Of a stretch of 64,000 nucleotides of DNA, positions 11,482-19,300 are shown piece after piece (within the stretch, counting starts at the first letter, position 1; every line of letters starts with the position of its first letter). The notes under the pieces are model-generated. The model worked only from the letters and a program-made list of their open reading frames with translations. It was not told where the DNA came from and did no database searches. Origin of the DNA: Mycobacterium sp. E787. GTDB taxonomy: Bacteria > Actinomycetota > Actinomycetes > Mycobacteriales > Mycobacteriaceae. Where the stretch lies: assembly GCF_001668725.1 (NCBI RefSeq), contig NZ_LZKL01000084.1, forward strand, positions 124,001 to 188,000, read 5' to 3'. A program made the position numbers and the translations under genes.

Positions 11482-12287
11482 TGCGGGCCCTCTGCCACGG
11501 CCCGCGTCACCGCGTCCACCAGCCCATCAGCCGACAGCCCCCGATCGGTCTCGGCGCGCAACCACAAGAAGTATTCGACATTGCCCGACGGGCCCGGCAA
11601 CGGGCTGGCGGTGACGTCGACGGTCCGCCAACCCAGCTCGCCGGCGCGTCGCGCGACGGCCAGCACCGCGTCGGCGCGCAGGCCCGGGTCGCGGACGACC
11701 CCGCCGGCGCCGACGCGCCCCTTCCCCACCTCAAACTGCGGCTTCACCATGGGAACGATATCCGCGCCCGGCCAAGCGCATCCAATCAGCGCGGGCAACA
11801 CGCTCGCCACCGAGATGAACGACAGGTCGGCCACCACCAGCTCGACCGGCCCGCCGATCGCCTCGGGCGTCAGGTCGCGGACGTTGGTCCGCTCGACGAC
11901 GGTCACCCGCGGGTCGCAGCGCAGCGACCACGCCAGCTGGCCGTAGCCCACGTCGGCGGCCACCACTTCGGCCGCGCCCCGGTCCAGCAGCACCTCGGTG
12001 AACCCACCCGTCGACGCGCCGGCGTCCAGGCAGCGGCGGCCCGCGACCCCGATGCCGAAAGCGTCGAGGGCGCCGATGAGCTTGTGCGCCCCGCGCGACA
12101 CCCAGCCGCGCTCGCCGTCGTCGAGGACGGTCAGGGCGGCGGTGACCTCCACGGCGGTGCCCGGTTTGCGGGCCGGCAGGCCGTCGATGCTCACCTTGCC
12201 GGCGCCGATCAACTCCGCGGCCTGCTGGCGGGATCTCGCGAGCCCGCGGCGGACGAGCTCGGCGTCGACGCGGGCGCGCCGTGCCAC
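11478..12287 (-). CDS. tlyA: TlyA, 16S/23S rRNA 2'-O-methyltransferase
   Basis: Methylates ribose 2'-OH groups in both 16S and 23S rRNA (C1409 and C1920 in the known mycobacterial enzyme); loss confers capreomycin and viomycin resistance. The 269-residue protein has an N-terminal S4 RNA-binding domain ([19 protein letters not shown] through [10 protein letters not shown], residues about 4-40) and an FtsJ-like methyltransferase with SAM motif [16 protein letters not shown] (about 87-102) and the catalytic Lys-Asp-Lys-Glu style segments ([21 protein letters not shown]). It uses a GTG start at 12287. All motifs are intact, predicting capreomycin susceptibility by this route. Confidence 0.95.
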   Translation of the reverse strand: MARRARVDAELVRRGLARSRQQAAELIGAGKVSIDGLPARKPGTAVEVTAALTVLDDGERGWVSRGAHKLIGALDAFGIGVAGRRCLDAGASTGGFTEVLLDRGAAEVVAADVGYGQLAWSLRCDPRVTVVERTNVRDLTPEAIGGPVELVVADLSFISVASVLPALIGCAWPGADIVPMVKPQFEVGKGRVGAGGVVRDPGLRADAVLAVARRAGELGWRTVDVTASPLPGPSGNVEYFLWLRAETDRGLSADGLVDAVTRAVAEGPQ

Positions 12288-12295
12288 CGCCGGAC

Positions 12296-12481
12296 TCAGC
12301 CCTTCTCCGCCGACTCCAGCGCGGCGAGCAGCACGTCGTGCGCCTCGGACAGGCGGCGCGCGATCTCCTCGAGCTCGTCAAGAGTCGGCTCGCGGTCGGG
12401 GTTTTCCGGATCCCCCACCTCGGACAGCTGGGTAACCAGGGCGTCGATTTCAGCGCGAAGCTGATCGGGATCGATAGTCAT
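12296..12481 (-). CDS. small conserved hypothetical protein (Rv1693 type)
   Basis: A 61-residue acidic, wholly helical protein of unknown function (begins MTIDPDQLRAEIDALVTQL, ends LLAALESAEKG). M. tuberculosis has a small protein of similar size, Rv1693, in the same place between tlyA and the HAD phosphatase gene. The pattern of Leu/Ile every three or four residues suggests a short coiled coil or helical hairpin. It is separated by 12 bases from the phosphatase gene and 8 bases from tlyA, so it belongs to that operon. Position and conservation support it as real; no function can be inferred. Confidence 0.82.
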   Translation of the reverse strand: MTIDPDQLRAEIDALVTQLSEVGDPENPDREPTLDELEEIARRLSEAHDVLLAALESAEKG

Positions 12482-12493
12482 CGCGTACCTACG

Positions 12494-13501
12494 TTAGTCG
12501 CCGCGCACCAAAGACCAGCGCTGCAGCGCCTCGCGCGCCCGCTCGTCGGCGGCCTCGATGCGCAACGGCCCGGGGCCCTGCACGCCCCACAGCGCGCTGG
12601 CGACGGCGCGGACGACCGACAGCCCGTCGCCGTCGTCGGCGCCGTTGGCGCTGACCGTCACCGCCTTGTCGTCGACGTCGATGCGCCAGCCCGGCTGGGG
12701 CCGCACCGCGAGCAGGTCGCCGTCGGCGTGCAGCGAGCGCAGGTCATGGCCGATGTAGGTGGGGCGGCGGACGGGGTCGGCGTAGACGGCGTCGCGCGCG
12801 GTGCTGACGCCGGTGAGCACCATCAGGCTGGGCAACCGGGCGGCGTTGGCGCCCTCGATGTCGGTGTCCAGCCGGTCGCCGACGACCAGGGGCGTGCGGA
12901 AATCGCCGCGGGCGACCGCGTCCTGCAGCAGGCGCGGCGCCGGCTTGCCGGCGACCCGCGGTTCGGCGCCGGTGGCCGCCCGGAGCGCCGCGACGAACGA
13001 TCCGTTGCCGGGCAGCAGCCCGCGCTCGGTGGGCAGGGTGGGGTCGACGTTGGCCGCGACCCACAGCGCGCCGGCCCGGATGGCCAGTGCGGCCTCGGCG
13101 AGGTCCGGCCAGCCGATGGTCGTGGACAGGCCTTGCACGACGGCGACCGGCTCGTCGTCGTAGCGGCGCACCGGGCGCAGCCCGACGGCGGCGATTTCGT
13201 TGGCCAGCGCGTCGGTGCCCACGATCAGCACGCGGGAGTCCGCGGGAAGCTGATCGGCCAGCAGCCTGGCCGCGCTTTGGGCGCTGGTGACGACGTCATC
13301 CGCCGCGGCGGTGAAGCCGAGGTCGCGCAGGTGCAGCGCAACCTCGTCGGCGCTGCGCGAGGCGTTGTTGGTCACATAGAGCTTGCGGCTGTCCACGTCG
13401 TCGAGCGACTGCACCGCGCCCCGGGTGGGCTGGGCGCCGCGGAAGACCGTCCCGTCGAGGTCGACGAGCAGGCAATCATATTGCTGGGCAAGGCTTTTCA
13501 T
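12494..13501 (-). CDS. HAD-family phosphatase, probable glycerol-3-phosphate phosphatase (Rv1692 type)
   Basis: A 335-residue HAD-superfamily hydrolase of the NagD-like subfamily with a C2 cap. Motif I is LLVDLDGTVFRGA (Asp nucleophile near residue 12), motif II VTNNASRS, motif III AGKPAPRL with its Lys, and motif IV VVGDRLDTDIEGA; all catalytic residues are present. The M. tuberculosis orthologue Rv1692 dephosphorylates glycerol-3-phosphate in recycling of polar-lipid head groups, which is the best guess here. A C-terminal extension of about 70 residues follows the HAD core (from about residue 265). The gene is separated from the upstream TPR gene by one base, so the two are tightly coupled. 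Confidence 0.9.
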   Translation of the reverse strand: MKSLAQQYDCLLVDLDGTVFRGAQPTRGAVQSLDDVDSRKLYVTNNASRSADEVALHLRDLGFTAAADDVVTSAQSAARLLADQLPADSRVLIVGTDALANEIAAVGLRPVRRYDDEPVAVVQGLSTTIGWPDLAEAALAIRAGALWVAANVDPTLPTERGLLPGNGSFVAALRAATGAEPRVAGKPAPRLLQDAVARGDFRTPLVVGDRLDTDIEGANAARLPSLMVLTGVSTARDAVYADPVRRPTYIGHDLRSLHADGDLLAVRPQPGWRIDVDDKAVTVSANGADDGDGLSVVRAVASALWGVQGPGPLRIEAADERAREALQRWSLVRGD

Positions 13502-13502
13502 C

Positions 13503-14291
13503 TCAGGCTAGCTCGCTGACCCGCTCTTCGGCGTCGGTGACGCCCTCGACGTCGGCGGCCGCCGACCGCAAAAACCAGTGCAGCGCTTCGTCGGTGCGGC
13601 CGAGCGCCAGCAGCGTGTCGGCGTAGGCGTAGAACAACCGCGCCGCCGTCGAACCGGTGCGGCCCGGGTCGAGCTGCGGCGTGGATAACAGGGTCAGCGC
13701 CTGCTCGAGTTGGCCGAGGTCCGCGCGCGCGCCGGCGGCGACGATGCGCAACTCGTCGGCGTCGTCGCCGGAGAGCTGGGCGGCCTCCTCGCCGCGCGCC
13801 AGTTCGATCGCCCGCTCCGGACGGCCAAGTCCGCGTTCGCAATCGGCGATGAGCGCGAGCAACGGCGACTTGCTGCCCATCCGGCGGGCGGCGCGCAACT
13901 CGGCCAGCGCCTGGGCCCAGTCGCCGCAGTGGTAGGCGGCGATCCCGACGGCCTCGCGGACCGCGGCGATCCTGCTGGAGCGGGCCCGCGCCGCGCGGGC
14001 ATGGCTCAGCGCGGCCTCCGGGTCCTCGTCGATCAGCTCTCCGGCGGCGACCAGGTGGCGCGCCACCGCGTCGGCGGTGGCGCGGTCCAGGGTGCTCAGT
14101 TCGCGCCGGACGTCGGGCGCCAGCTGCCGGGCCTCGATGCCGGGCGGAATGGGGGGCGCCCCGTGGTCGTCTTGACCGTCCTGGCCGGCGCCGCGGGGCT
14201 GCACCGGGCGGGCGCGGCCCGGGCCCGACCAGGATCCGGATGCCGAGCGAGGTCGCCGCCTACCGTCGCGCCCCTGCCTGTCGTCGACCAC
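13503..14291 (-). CDS. TPR-like conserved protein (Rv1691 type)
   Basis: A 262-residue cytoplasmic protein. The first 55 residues are low-complexity, rich in Gly, Arg and Pro, and probably disordered; the remainder is a solenoid of paired helices with tetratricopeptide spacing (for instance AAYHCGDWAQALAELRAARR, then LIADCERGLGRPERAIELAR, then FYAYADTLLALGRTDEALHW). This matches Rv1691 in position and size (about 250 residues). Such repeats mediate protein contacts; the partner is unknown. Its stop lies one base before the HAD phosphatase start. The start codon is uncertain because the N-terminus has low complexity. Confidence 0.78.
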   Translation of the reverse strand: MVDDRQGRDGRRRPRSASGSWSGPGRARPVQPRGAGQDGQDDHGAPPIPPGIEARQLAPDVRRELSTLDRATADAVARHLVAAGELIDEDPEAALSHARAARARSSRIAAVREAVGIAAYHCGDWAQALAELRAARRMGSKSPLLALIADCERGLGRPERAIELARGEEAAQLSGDDADELRIVAAGARADLGQLEQALTLLSTPQLDPGRTGSTAARLFYAYADTLLALGRTDEALHWFLRSAAADVEGVTDAEERVSELA

Positions 14292-14329
14292 CCTGCAAAG
14301 GATACGGACGCGGCTGCGGCTCGGCCGTT

Positions 14330-14424
14330 GAGTGTGCGGTGACGGCTTTGAGTGCGCTTCCAGGGCGAGAAAACCGGCTTGGATTCAGCCCTGAGTACAC
14401 ACCGAACGCCGTGAGTTCACACTC
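14330..14424. repeat. imperfect intergenic palindrome
   Basis: Outer arms at 14330-14346 (GAGTGTG...CGGC) and 14408-14424 (GCCG...CACACTC), with a further inner pairing of AGGGC (14362-14366) and GCCCT (14388-14392). It occupies most of the 148-base gap between the DUF732 gene and the TPR gene. It may be a terminator or a decayed palindromic repeat. Confidence 0.5.
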
Positions 14425-14440
14425 TGCGGAGCGAGTCCGC

Positions 14441-14800
14441 CTAGGCCGGGCCGCGGTCTGTCAGCAGTGGCGCCAGCACCGCCGGGCAGTAGGTCGCGAT
14501 CGCGACGATGGTGAACACCCCCGCCACCTCCGGGGACATGCCGTGGCCGTCGGCGACGGCGGCGATCACCGAGTCGAACGACCCGCCGGGCTGCACCAGC
14601 ATCGGGCAGACCGACTGGCCCAACGCCATCGCGGTGTCCGGTTGCGACACCGGAACGCCGGCGTTGGTGAGCGCCCGCAGGAACGCGTTGCCCCGCAGGT
14701 CGGCGTGCACGGGGGCGGCCAGCAGCGCGGTCAAACCCGCCACGCCCGCGCCCACTCCGACGACCCGCAGCACCCGTGTCGCGCTAGTCACCGTGACCAC
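14441..14800 (-). CDS. secreted DUF732 protein (LprJ-like)
   Basis: A 119-residue exported protein. An N-terminal hydrophobic stretch (VGVGAGVAGLTALLAAPVHA, about residues 14-33) ends in an Ala-x-Ala signal-peptidase I site, followed by a DUF732 domain: FLRALTNAGVPVS, AIALG-like MALGQSVCPMLVQPGG and a second Cys in ATYCPAVL, the pair expected to form a disulfide. M. tuberculosis has lprJ (Rv1690), annotated as a lipoprotein, between tyrS and Rv1691. Here no lipobox Cys follows the signal peptide, so it appears soluble and secreted. GTG start at 14800; GTG at 14791 is equally possible. Function unknown. Confidence 0.78.
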   Translation of the reverse strand: MVTVTSATRVLRVVGVGAGVAGLTALLAAPVHADLRGNAFLRALTNAGVPVSQPDTAMALGQSVCPMLVQPGGSFDSVIAAVADGHGMSPEVAGVFTIVAIATYCPAVLAPLLTDRGPA

Positions 14801-14844
14801 AGTGGTCGCCGGCGGTCACGTCCGGGACACGACGCGATAAAGGT

Positions 14845-16131
14845 TCAGCCGTCCACCCGCTCGATCCCGGCGATGTTGCGTTTGCCCCGCCGCAGCACCA
14901 GCCACCTGCCGTGCAGGAAGTCCGACGGCTGCGGCGACCAATCCTCGCTGTCGATGCGCACGTTGTTCACCGACACGCCGCCCTCGCCGATGGTGCGCCG
15001 CGCGGCGCCCCTGCTGGCCGACAGGCCGCTGGCCACCAACAGGTCGACGATCCCGTCGGGGCCGCCGGGTTTGAGCTCGGCCACCGACGCCTCGCGCAGC
15101 GCCGCGGCCAGCGTCGGCTCATCCAGCCGGTCGAGTTCACCCTGCCCGAAGAGCGCCCGGCTGGCGTGCTCGACCGCCTCGGCGGCCGCCTCGCCGTGCA
15201 CCAGCACGGTCAGCTCGTGGGCCAGGCGGCGCTGCGCGGCGCGTTGCTGCGGACGCTCGGCGGTGGCCTGCTCCAGCTCGGCCAGCTCGTCGGCCGACAG
15301 GAAGGTGAACCACCGCAGATACCGGATCACGTCGGCGTCGGCGGTGTTGACGAAGTACTGGTACCAGGCGTACGGGCTAGTCATCTGCGGGTCCAGCCAT
15401 AGGCTGCCGCCCCCGGTGGACTTGCCGAACTTGGTGCCGTCGGCGGCGGTCACCAGCGGGACGGTCAGCGCATGCACCGCAGCGCCGAGCGTCTGGCGCA
15501 CCAGCCGGACCCCGGCGATGATGTTGCCCCACTGGTCGGAGCCGCCGATCTGCAGGACGCAGCCGTAGCGGCGGTGCAGCTCCACGTAGTCGTTGGCCTG
15601 CAACAGCATGTAGCTGAACTCGGTGTAGGAGATTCCCTCGCCCTCCAGGCGCCGCCGCACGGTGTCGCGGTCCAGCATCACGTTGACCGAGAAGTGCTTG
15701 CCGATGTCGCGCAGGAACTCGATGGCCGACAGCGGGCCCGTCCAGTCCAGGTTGTCGACGACGACGGCAGCCGTCGGCGACTCGCCAGAATCCGAGAAGT
15801 CGACGAAGCGCTCCAGCTGCCCGCGGATGCGCTCGGTCCATTCCGCGACGGTGTTCGCCTCGTTGAGGGTGCGCTCGCCGACGTCACGCGGGTCGCCGAT
15901 CATGCCGGTGGCCCCGCCGGCCAGCACGATGGGACGGTGCCCGGCGCGCTGGAACCGGCGCAGCGTCAGCAGCGGGACCAGGTGGCCGGCGTGCAGGCTG
16001 GCGGCGGTGGGGTCGAAGCCGGCGTAGACCGTCATCGGCCCGCGCCGCGCTTCGGCGGCGAGCGCGTCGAGGTCGGTGGACTGCGCGATCAGTTCGCGCC
16101 AGCGCAGCTCGTCGAGGATCCCGGAAGACAT
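14845..16131 (-). CDS. tyrS: tyrosyl-tRNA synthetase
   Basis: Charges tRNA-Tyr. The 428-residue class Ic synthetase has the HIGH-type motif as [11 protein letters not shown] (near residue 42), the tyrosine pocket with [14 protein letters not shown] and GGSDQWGNI (about 175-205), and the KMSKS loop as [10 protein letters not shown] (near 235). A C-terminal S4-like RNA-binding domain ([13 protein letters not shown]...GGVSVNN, about 355-395) completes the usual bacterial architecture. Nothing is missing. A short perfect palindrome lies six bases upstream of the start. I saw no T-box leader. Confidence 0.96.
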   Translation of the reverse strand: MSSGILDELRWRELIAQSTDLDALAAEARRGPMTVYAGFDPTAASLHAGHLVPLLTLRRFQRAGHRPIVLAGGATGMIGDPRDVGERTLNEANTVAEWTERIRGQLERFVDFSDSGESPTAAVVVDNLDWTGPLSAIEFLRDIGKHFSVNVMLDRDTVRRRLEGEGISYTEFSYMLLQANDYVELHRRYGCVLQIGGSDQWGNIIAGVRLVRQTLGAAVHALTVPLVTAADGTKFGKSTGGGSLWLDPQMTSPYAWYQYFVNTADADVIRYLRWFTFLSADELAELEQATAERPQQRAAQRRLAHELTVLVHGEAAAEAVEHASRALFGQGELDRLDEPTLAAALREASVAELKPGGPDGIVDLLVASGLSASRGAARRTIGEGGVSVNNVRIDSEDWSPQPSDFLHGRWLVLRRGKRNIAGIERVDG

Positions 16132-16136
16132 CGCGC

Positions 16137-16150
16137 ACGACTTTAGTCGT
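16137..16150. promoter_or_regulatory. short palindrome just upstream of tyrS
   Basis: ACGACT-TT-AGTCGT is a perfect 6-2-6 inverted repeat located 5 bases upstream of the tyrS ATG on the minus strand. It could be an operator or a small RNA hairpin near the ribosome-binding site, but a 6-base repeat can arise by chance. Confidence 0.3.
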
Positions 16151-16259
16151 TCTCGCGCGCACGATTCGCCCCCGCGGCGCTCCCTAAGGCAAGCTAACTA
16201 CGTGGCGCATCGTGGCGCTATCGCCTTTCCCCGTCAGCGCACCAACACCGCGGAGCGTC

Positions 16260-17138
16260 ATGGACAACCGATACTGGCCGCTGGTCGTCGCGATCATCAT
16301 GCTCGCCCTCGGGCTCACGCTCACGGTCGACGACTTCAAGCGGGCCGCCACGCTGCGCAAACCGCTGGTCGTCGCGCTGGCCTGCCAGTCTCTGCTGCTG
16401 CCGGTTGTGTGCCTGCTGATCGCCGAGGCCTTTCATCTCGAACCGCACCTGGCCGTCGGGCTCATGCTGATGGCGGCGACCCCCGGCGGGACGATGTCGA
16501 ACCTGCTCAGCCACCTGTTCAACGGTGACCTGGCGCTCAACCTCACGCTGACCGCAATCAACGCCGTGCTGTCGATCATCGCCCTGCCCGCGATCCTGGC
16601 GGTCGCGATGACCTGGTTCCTCGGCCATGGGCGGTTCCTGCCGCTGCCACTGGACAAGTTCCTCGCGGTGATCGGGCTGGTGCTGCTTCCCATCGCGATC
16701 GGCGTCGCCATCCGCCACCGCTTCCCCGAGCTGGCCCGGCGACTGCAGAAACCGGTCCGGATCGCCGCGATCACGCTGCTCGTGCTCGCCATCGTCGCGG
16801 CCATCGCGGGGGGACGAACGACGCTGTGGCACAACATCGGCCTGCTGAGCGGGGCCGTCGTAGCCTTCTGCGCGGTGAGCCTGACGGTCGGCTACCTGGC
16901 GCCGCGCCTGATGCGGCTGGCCCCGCGGCAGGCGGTCGCGGTCAGCCTGGAGGTCGGCATGCACAACGCCGTGGTGGCGATGGGCATCGCGTTGAGCCCG
17001 CAGCTGCTCAACAGCGCCGTAATGGCCACGCCGGCCGCGGTATACAGTGCCGTCGCGCCCCTGCTGGCCGTGACGTTCATCCTCCTCGCGCGCCGCGTCG
17101 ACCCCGCTTTCCGCGCCGTCGCTCCAGCCGCCGTCTAG
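16260..17138 (+). CDS. BASS-family (bile acid:sodium symporter-like) transporter
   Basis: A 292-residue integral membrane protein of the BASS superfamily, whose members move organic anions with sodium. The N-terminus MDNRYWPLVVAIIMLALGLTLT leads into TM1 and the VDDFKR turn typical of the family; the conserved block AATPGGTMSNLLSHLFNGDLAL (split at about residues 80-100) corresponds to the sodium-binding crossover region, and SLEVGMHNAVVAMGIAL near residue 245 is the second crossover helix. Eight to ten transmembrane helices are visible. I prefer the ATG at 16260, preceded by GGAG, over 16212. M. tuberculosis lacks this gene between tyrS and mpg. The substrate cannot be told. Confidence 0.85.
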   Translation: MDNRYWPLVVAIIMLALGLTLTVDDFKRAATLRKPLVVALACQSLLLPVVCLLIAEAFHLEPHLAVGLMLMAATPGGTMSNLLSHLFNGDLALNLTLTAINAVLSIIALPAILAVAMTWFLGHGRFLPLPLDKFLAVIGLVLLPIAIGVAIRHRFPELARRLQKPVRIAAITLLVLAIVAAIAGGRTTLWHNIGLLSGAVVAFCAVSLTVGYLAPRLMRLAPRQAVAVSLEVGMHNAVVAMGIALSPQLLNSAVMATPAAVYSAVAPLLAVTFILLARRVDPAFRAVAPAAV

Positions 17139-17153
17139 TCGCTCTCGCCCCTG

Positions 17154-17221
17154 CCCACCGAGGGTGGGAGTCATGTACGGATTTGATGGAATTTTCGTGC
17201 ATATCACCCACTCTCGGCGGG
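17154..17221. repeat. 68-bp imperfect palindrome between convergent genes
   Basis: Arms 17154-17168 (CCCACCGAGGGTGGG) and 17207-17221 (CCCACTCTCGGCGGG) pair at 13 of 15 positions, and pairing continues inward through ATGTACG and CGTGCAT. It fills the gap between the BASS gene and mpg, which converge. It may terminate both transcripts or be a dispersed palindromic element. Confidence 0.65.
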
Positions 17222-17833
17222 TTAGTCACTGTGGCCCGGCGCGGGCGCGCGCGGGCTGCGCCGGTAGGCCGACACCTCCGGCCGGCCGCCCAGCCACAGT
17301 CGCCACGGCCGGTCGGCGGCCTGGCTGACCCCGACGCGCGGCCCCGACACGGCGCTCAGCGGGTCGTGTAGTTCCACGGTGACCGGGCTGGCGGCGTCGA
17401 AGAGGTCGATTCCGTTGTCCTCCATGGTGATTCCCAGCGCCGAGCACAGGTTGCCGGGGCCGCGCGCCAGCGCCGCGGTGCGGACGAGCTCGCCGCGGCG
17501 GGCCCGCGCGACGTCGGTGCCGTCCTCGACGGCCGCGGCCCGCAGCAGCACGGCGGCGGCGGTGCCGTCGGGGCCGCACGAGACGTTGGCGCAGACGTGG
17601 ATCCCGTGGCTGCGGTAGGTGTAGAGCCGCCCTGGCGGCCCGAACATCACCGCATTGCGCCCGGACAGGCCGCGGAACGAGTGGGCCGCGGCGTCGGGCC
17701 AGGGGCCGTCGGGCACCCCGCCGTAGGCCTCGACCTCGACGACGATCGCGCGCACGCCTCGTCCGGTGAGGGTGGCGCCGAGCAGCCGATGGGCGGCCGC
17801 GACCGGGTCCACCACCAGCCGGTCCGCAACCAC
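17222..17833 (-). CDS. mpg: 3-methyladenine DNA glycosylase (AAG/MPG family)
   Basis: Excises alkylated purines in base excision repair. The 203-residue protein, equal in length to Rv1688, has the MPG-family landmarks: [20 protein letters not shown] (catalytic Glu, DNA-intercalating region near residues 33-52), [18 protein letters not shown], then [14 protein letters not shown] and [13 protein letters not shown], the segment around the base-flipping pocket. All are intact. In M. tuberculosis it directly follows tyrS; here it is flanked by two transporter genes on the other strand. It has no same-strand neighbour and is probably transcribed alone. Confidence 0.93.
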   Translation of the reverse strand: MVADRLVVDPVAAAHRLLGATLTGRGVRAIVVEVEAYGGVPDGPWPDAAAHSFRGLSGRNAVMFGPPGRLYTYRSHGIHVCANVSCGPDGTAAAVLLRAAAVEDGTDVARARRGELVRTAALARGPGNLCSALGITMEDNGIDLFDAASPVTVELHDPLSAVSGPRVGVSQAADRPWRLWLGGRPEVSAYRRSPRAPAPGHSD

Positions 17834-17901
17834 CCAACGAACCTACCGGCACCGCGGACATGGCAGTATCCCGGTTGCCGCGTGGCAAAGGAGCCCAAAA
17901 T

Positions 17902-19173
17902 ATGCATGCGATCGACCCCGCCGCCACGGCGTGGCTGCTGGCCAGCACCGCACTCGTGCTGTTGATGACCCCCGGCCTGGCCATCTTCTACGGCGGCATG
18001 GTGCGCACCACCGGGGTGCTCAACATGATCATGATGAGTTTCATCTCCATCCCGCTGGTCACGGTCGCGTGGTTGCTGGTCGGCTACACGATCGCGTTCT
18101 CCGACGACGGAGCGGGCGGGCTCGTCGGCAACCTCAGACACGTCGGGATGCTCGGCATCGGCCCCGACACCGTCCACGGCACGGTCCCCGAACTGCTGTA
18201 CGCGACGTTCCAACTCGCGTTCGCGATCGTCACGGCCGCACTGGTCAGCGGCGCGATCGCCGACCGCGCCAAGTTCGCGGCCTGGATGACGTTCGTCGCG
18301 GTGTGGGCGATTGTCGTGTATTCGGTTGTCGCGCACTGGGTGTGGGGGCCGGGCGGCTGGCTGGCCAAGCTGGGCGTGCTGGACTACGCGGGCGGCCTCG
18401 TCGTCGAAATCGTCTCCGGTTCCTCGGCGTTGGCCCTGGCGCTGGTGCTCGGGCCGCGGATCGGCTTCAAGAAGGACGCCATGCGTCCGCACAACCTGCC
18501 GTTCGTCCTGCTCGGGGTGGGGCTGTTGTGGTTCGGATGGTTCGGGTTCAACGCCGGTTCGGCTTTGGCCGCCAGCGGAACCGCCGCGGCCATCTTCCTC
18601 AACACCCTCGTCGCAGGCTGCCTCGGCATGCTCGGCTGGCTCGCGGTCGAACGGGTCCGCGACGGCCGGCCCACGACGTTCGGCGCGGCGTCCGGTGTGG
18701 TCGCCGGTCTCGTCGCCATCACGCCGTCGTGCGGGACGGTCGACACGCTCGGTGCCGCGGTCGTGGGGCTTGCCGCCGGTGTCGTGTGCTCCTTCGCGGT
18801 CGGCGCGAAATTCCGCTTCAACTACGACGATTCGCTCGACGTGGTCGGCGTGCACTTCGTGGGCGGCGTGGTCGGCGTGTCGTTGATCGGGCTGCTGGCC
18901 ACCGCGGTCATGACGTCGGGCCCGCGGGGCCTGTTCTACGGGGGCGGGTTCGGCCAGCTGGGCAAGCAGGCGCTCGCGATCGTCGTGGTGGCGCTGTACG
19001 CGTTTGTCGTGTCGTTCATTCTTGCGAAGCTGATCGACACGACCATGGGCTTCCGGGTCAGCGCCGAGGACGAGACCACCGGCGTCGACCTCACCCAGCA
19101 CGCCGAAACCGCCTACGCCGAAGGTGTGTACGGGCATCTTCCGCAGCGCCGGCCGGGATTGCCCTCCGCGTAA
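17902..19173 (+). CDS. amt: ammonium channel (Amt family)
   Basis: A 423-residue Amt/Mep/Rh channel with about 11 transmembrane helices that conducts ammonium across the cytoplasmic membrane. Visible hallmarks are TPGLAIFYGGMVRTTGVLNM in TM1-2, the first pore His in VVAHWVWGPGGWL, the WFGWFGFNAGSA block and the second pore His in VVGVHFVGGVVGV. The twin-His pore is therefore intact. The ATG at 17902 has AGGAG eight bases upstream and is preferred to 17860. The M. tuberculosis amt lies elsewhere beside glnB-glnD; this locus has no PII gene, so it is probably a second or relocated channel. No counterpart is present in H37Rv between mpg and Rv1687c. Confidence 0.92.
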   Translation: MHAIDPAATAWLLASTALVLLMTPGLAIFYGGMVRTTGVLNMIMMSFISIPLVTVAWLLVGYTIAFSDDGAGGLVGNLRHVGMLGIGPDTVHGTVPELLYATFQLAFAIVTAALVSGAIADRAKFAAWMTFVAVWAIVVYSVVAHWVWGPGGWLAKLGVLDYAGGLVVEIVSGSSALALALVLGPRIGFKKDAMRPHNLPFVLLGVGLLWFGWFGFNAGSALAASGTAAAIFLNTLVAGCLGMLGWLAVERVRDGRPTTFGAASGVVAGLVAITPSCGTVDTLGAAVVGLAAGVVCSFAVGAKFRFNYDDSLDVVGVHFVGGVVGVSLIGLLATAVMTSGPRGLFYGGGFGQLGKQALAIVVVALYAFVVSFILAKLIDTTMGFRVSAEDETTGVDLTQHAETAYAEGVYGHLPQRRPGLPSA

Positions 19174-19240
19174 CCGCGAGAGTGCGTCTGCCGACGCATT
19201 CCGCGAGTGTGCCCGACGGTCATTGCACTTTCGGCACCCC

Positions 19241-19269
19241 TTGACAAGCCCGATCGGGGGGACGATTAT
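19241..19269 (+). promoter_or_regulatory. predicted sigma-A promoter giving a leaderless transcript
   Basis: A perfect -35 hexamer TTGACA (19241-19246), 17-base spacer, then GATTAT (19264-19269, four of six consensus matches). A start site seven or eight bases downstream would fall on the ATG at 19277, so the mRNA would be leaderless, a common mode in mycobacteria. No Shine-Dalgarno sequence is needed or seen. Confidence 0.6.
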
Positions 19270-19300
19270 TCATCGCATGATGAGTTCATCAAGTGATGAA
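19269..19300. promoter_or_regulatory. tandem 16-bp palindromic operator, probable TetR site
   Basis: Two adjacent copies of TTCATCnnnnGATGAA: 19269-19284 (TTCATCGCATGATGAG, one mismatch) and 19285-19300 (TTCATCAAGTGATGAA, perfect). They begin at the last base of the -10 element and run over the predicted start site and first codons. The TetR regulator encoded two genes downstream is the obvious candidate ligand, giving autorepression of the exporter operon. Confidence 0.6.
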
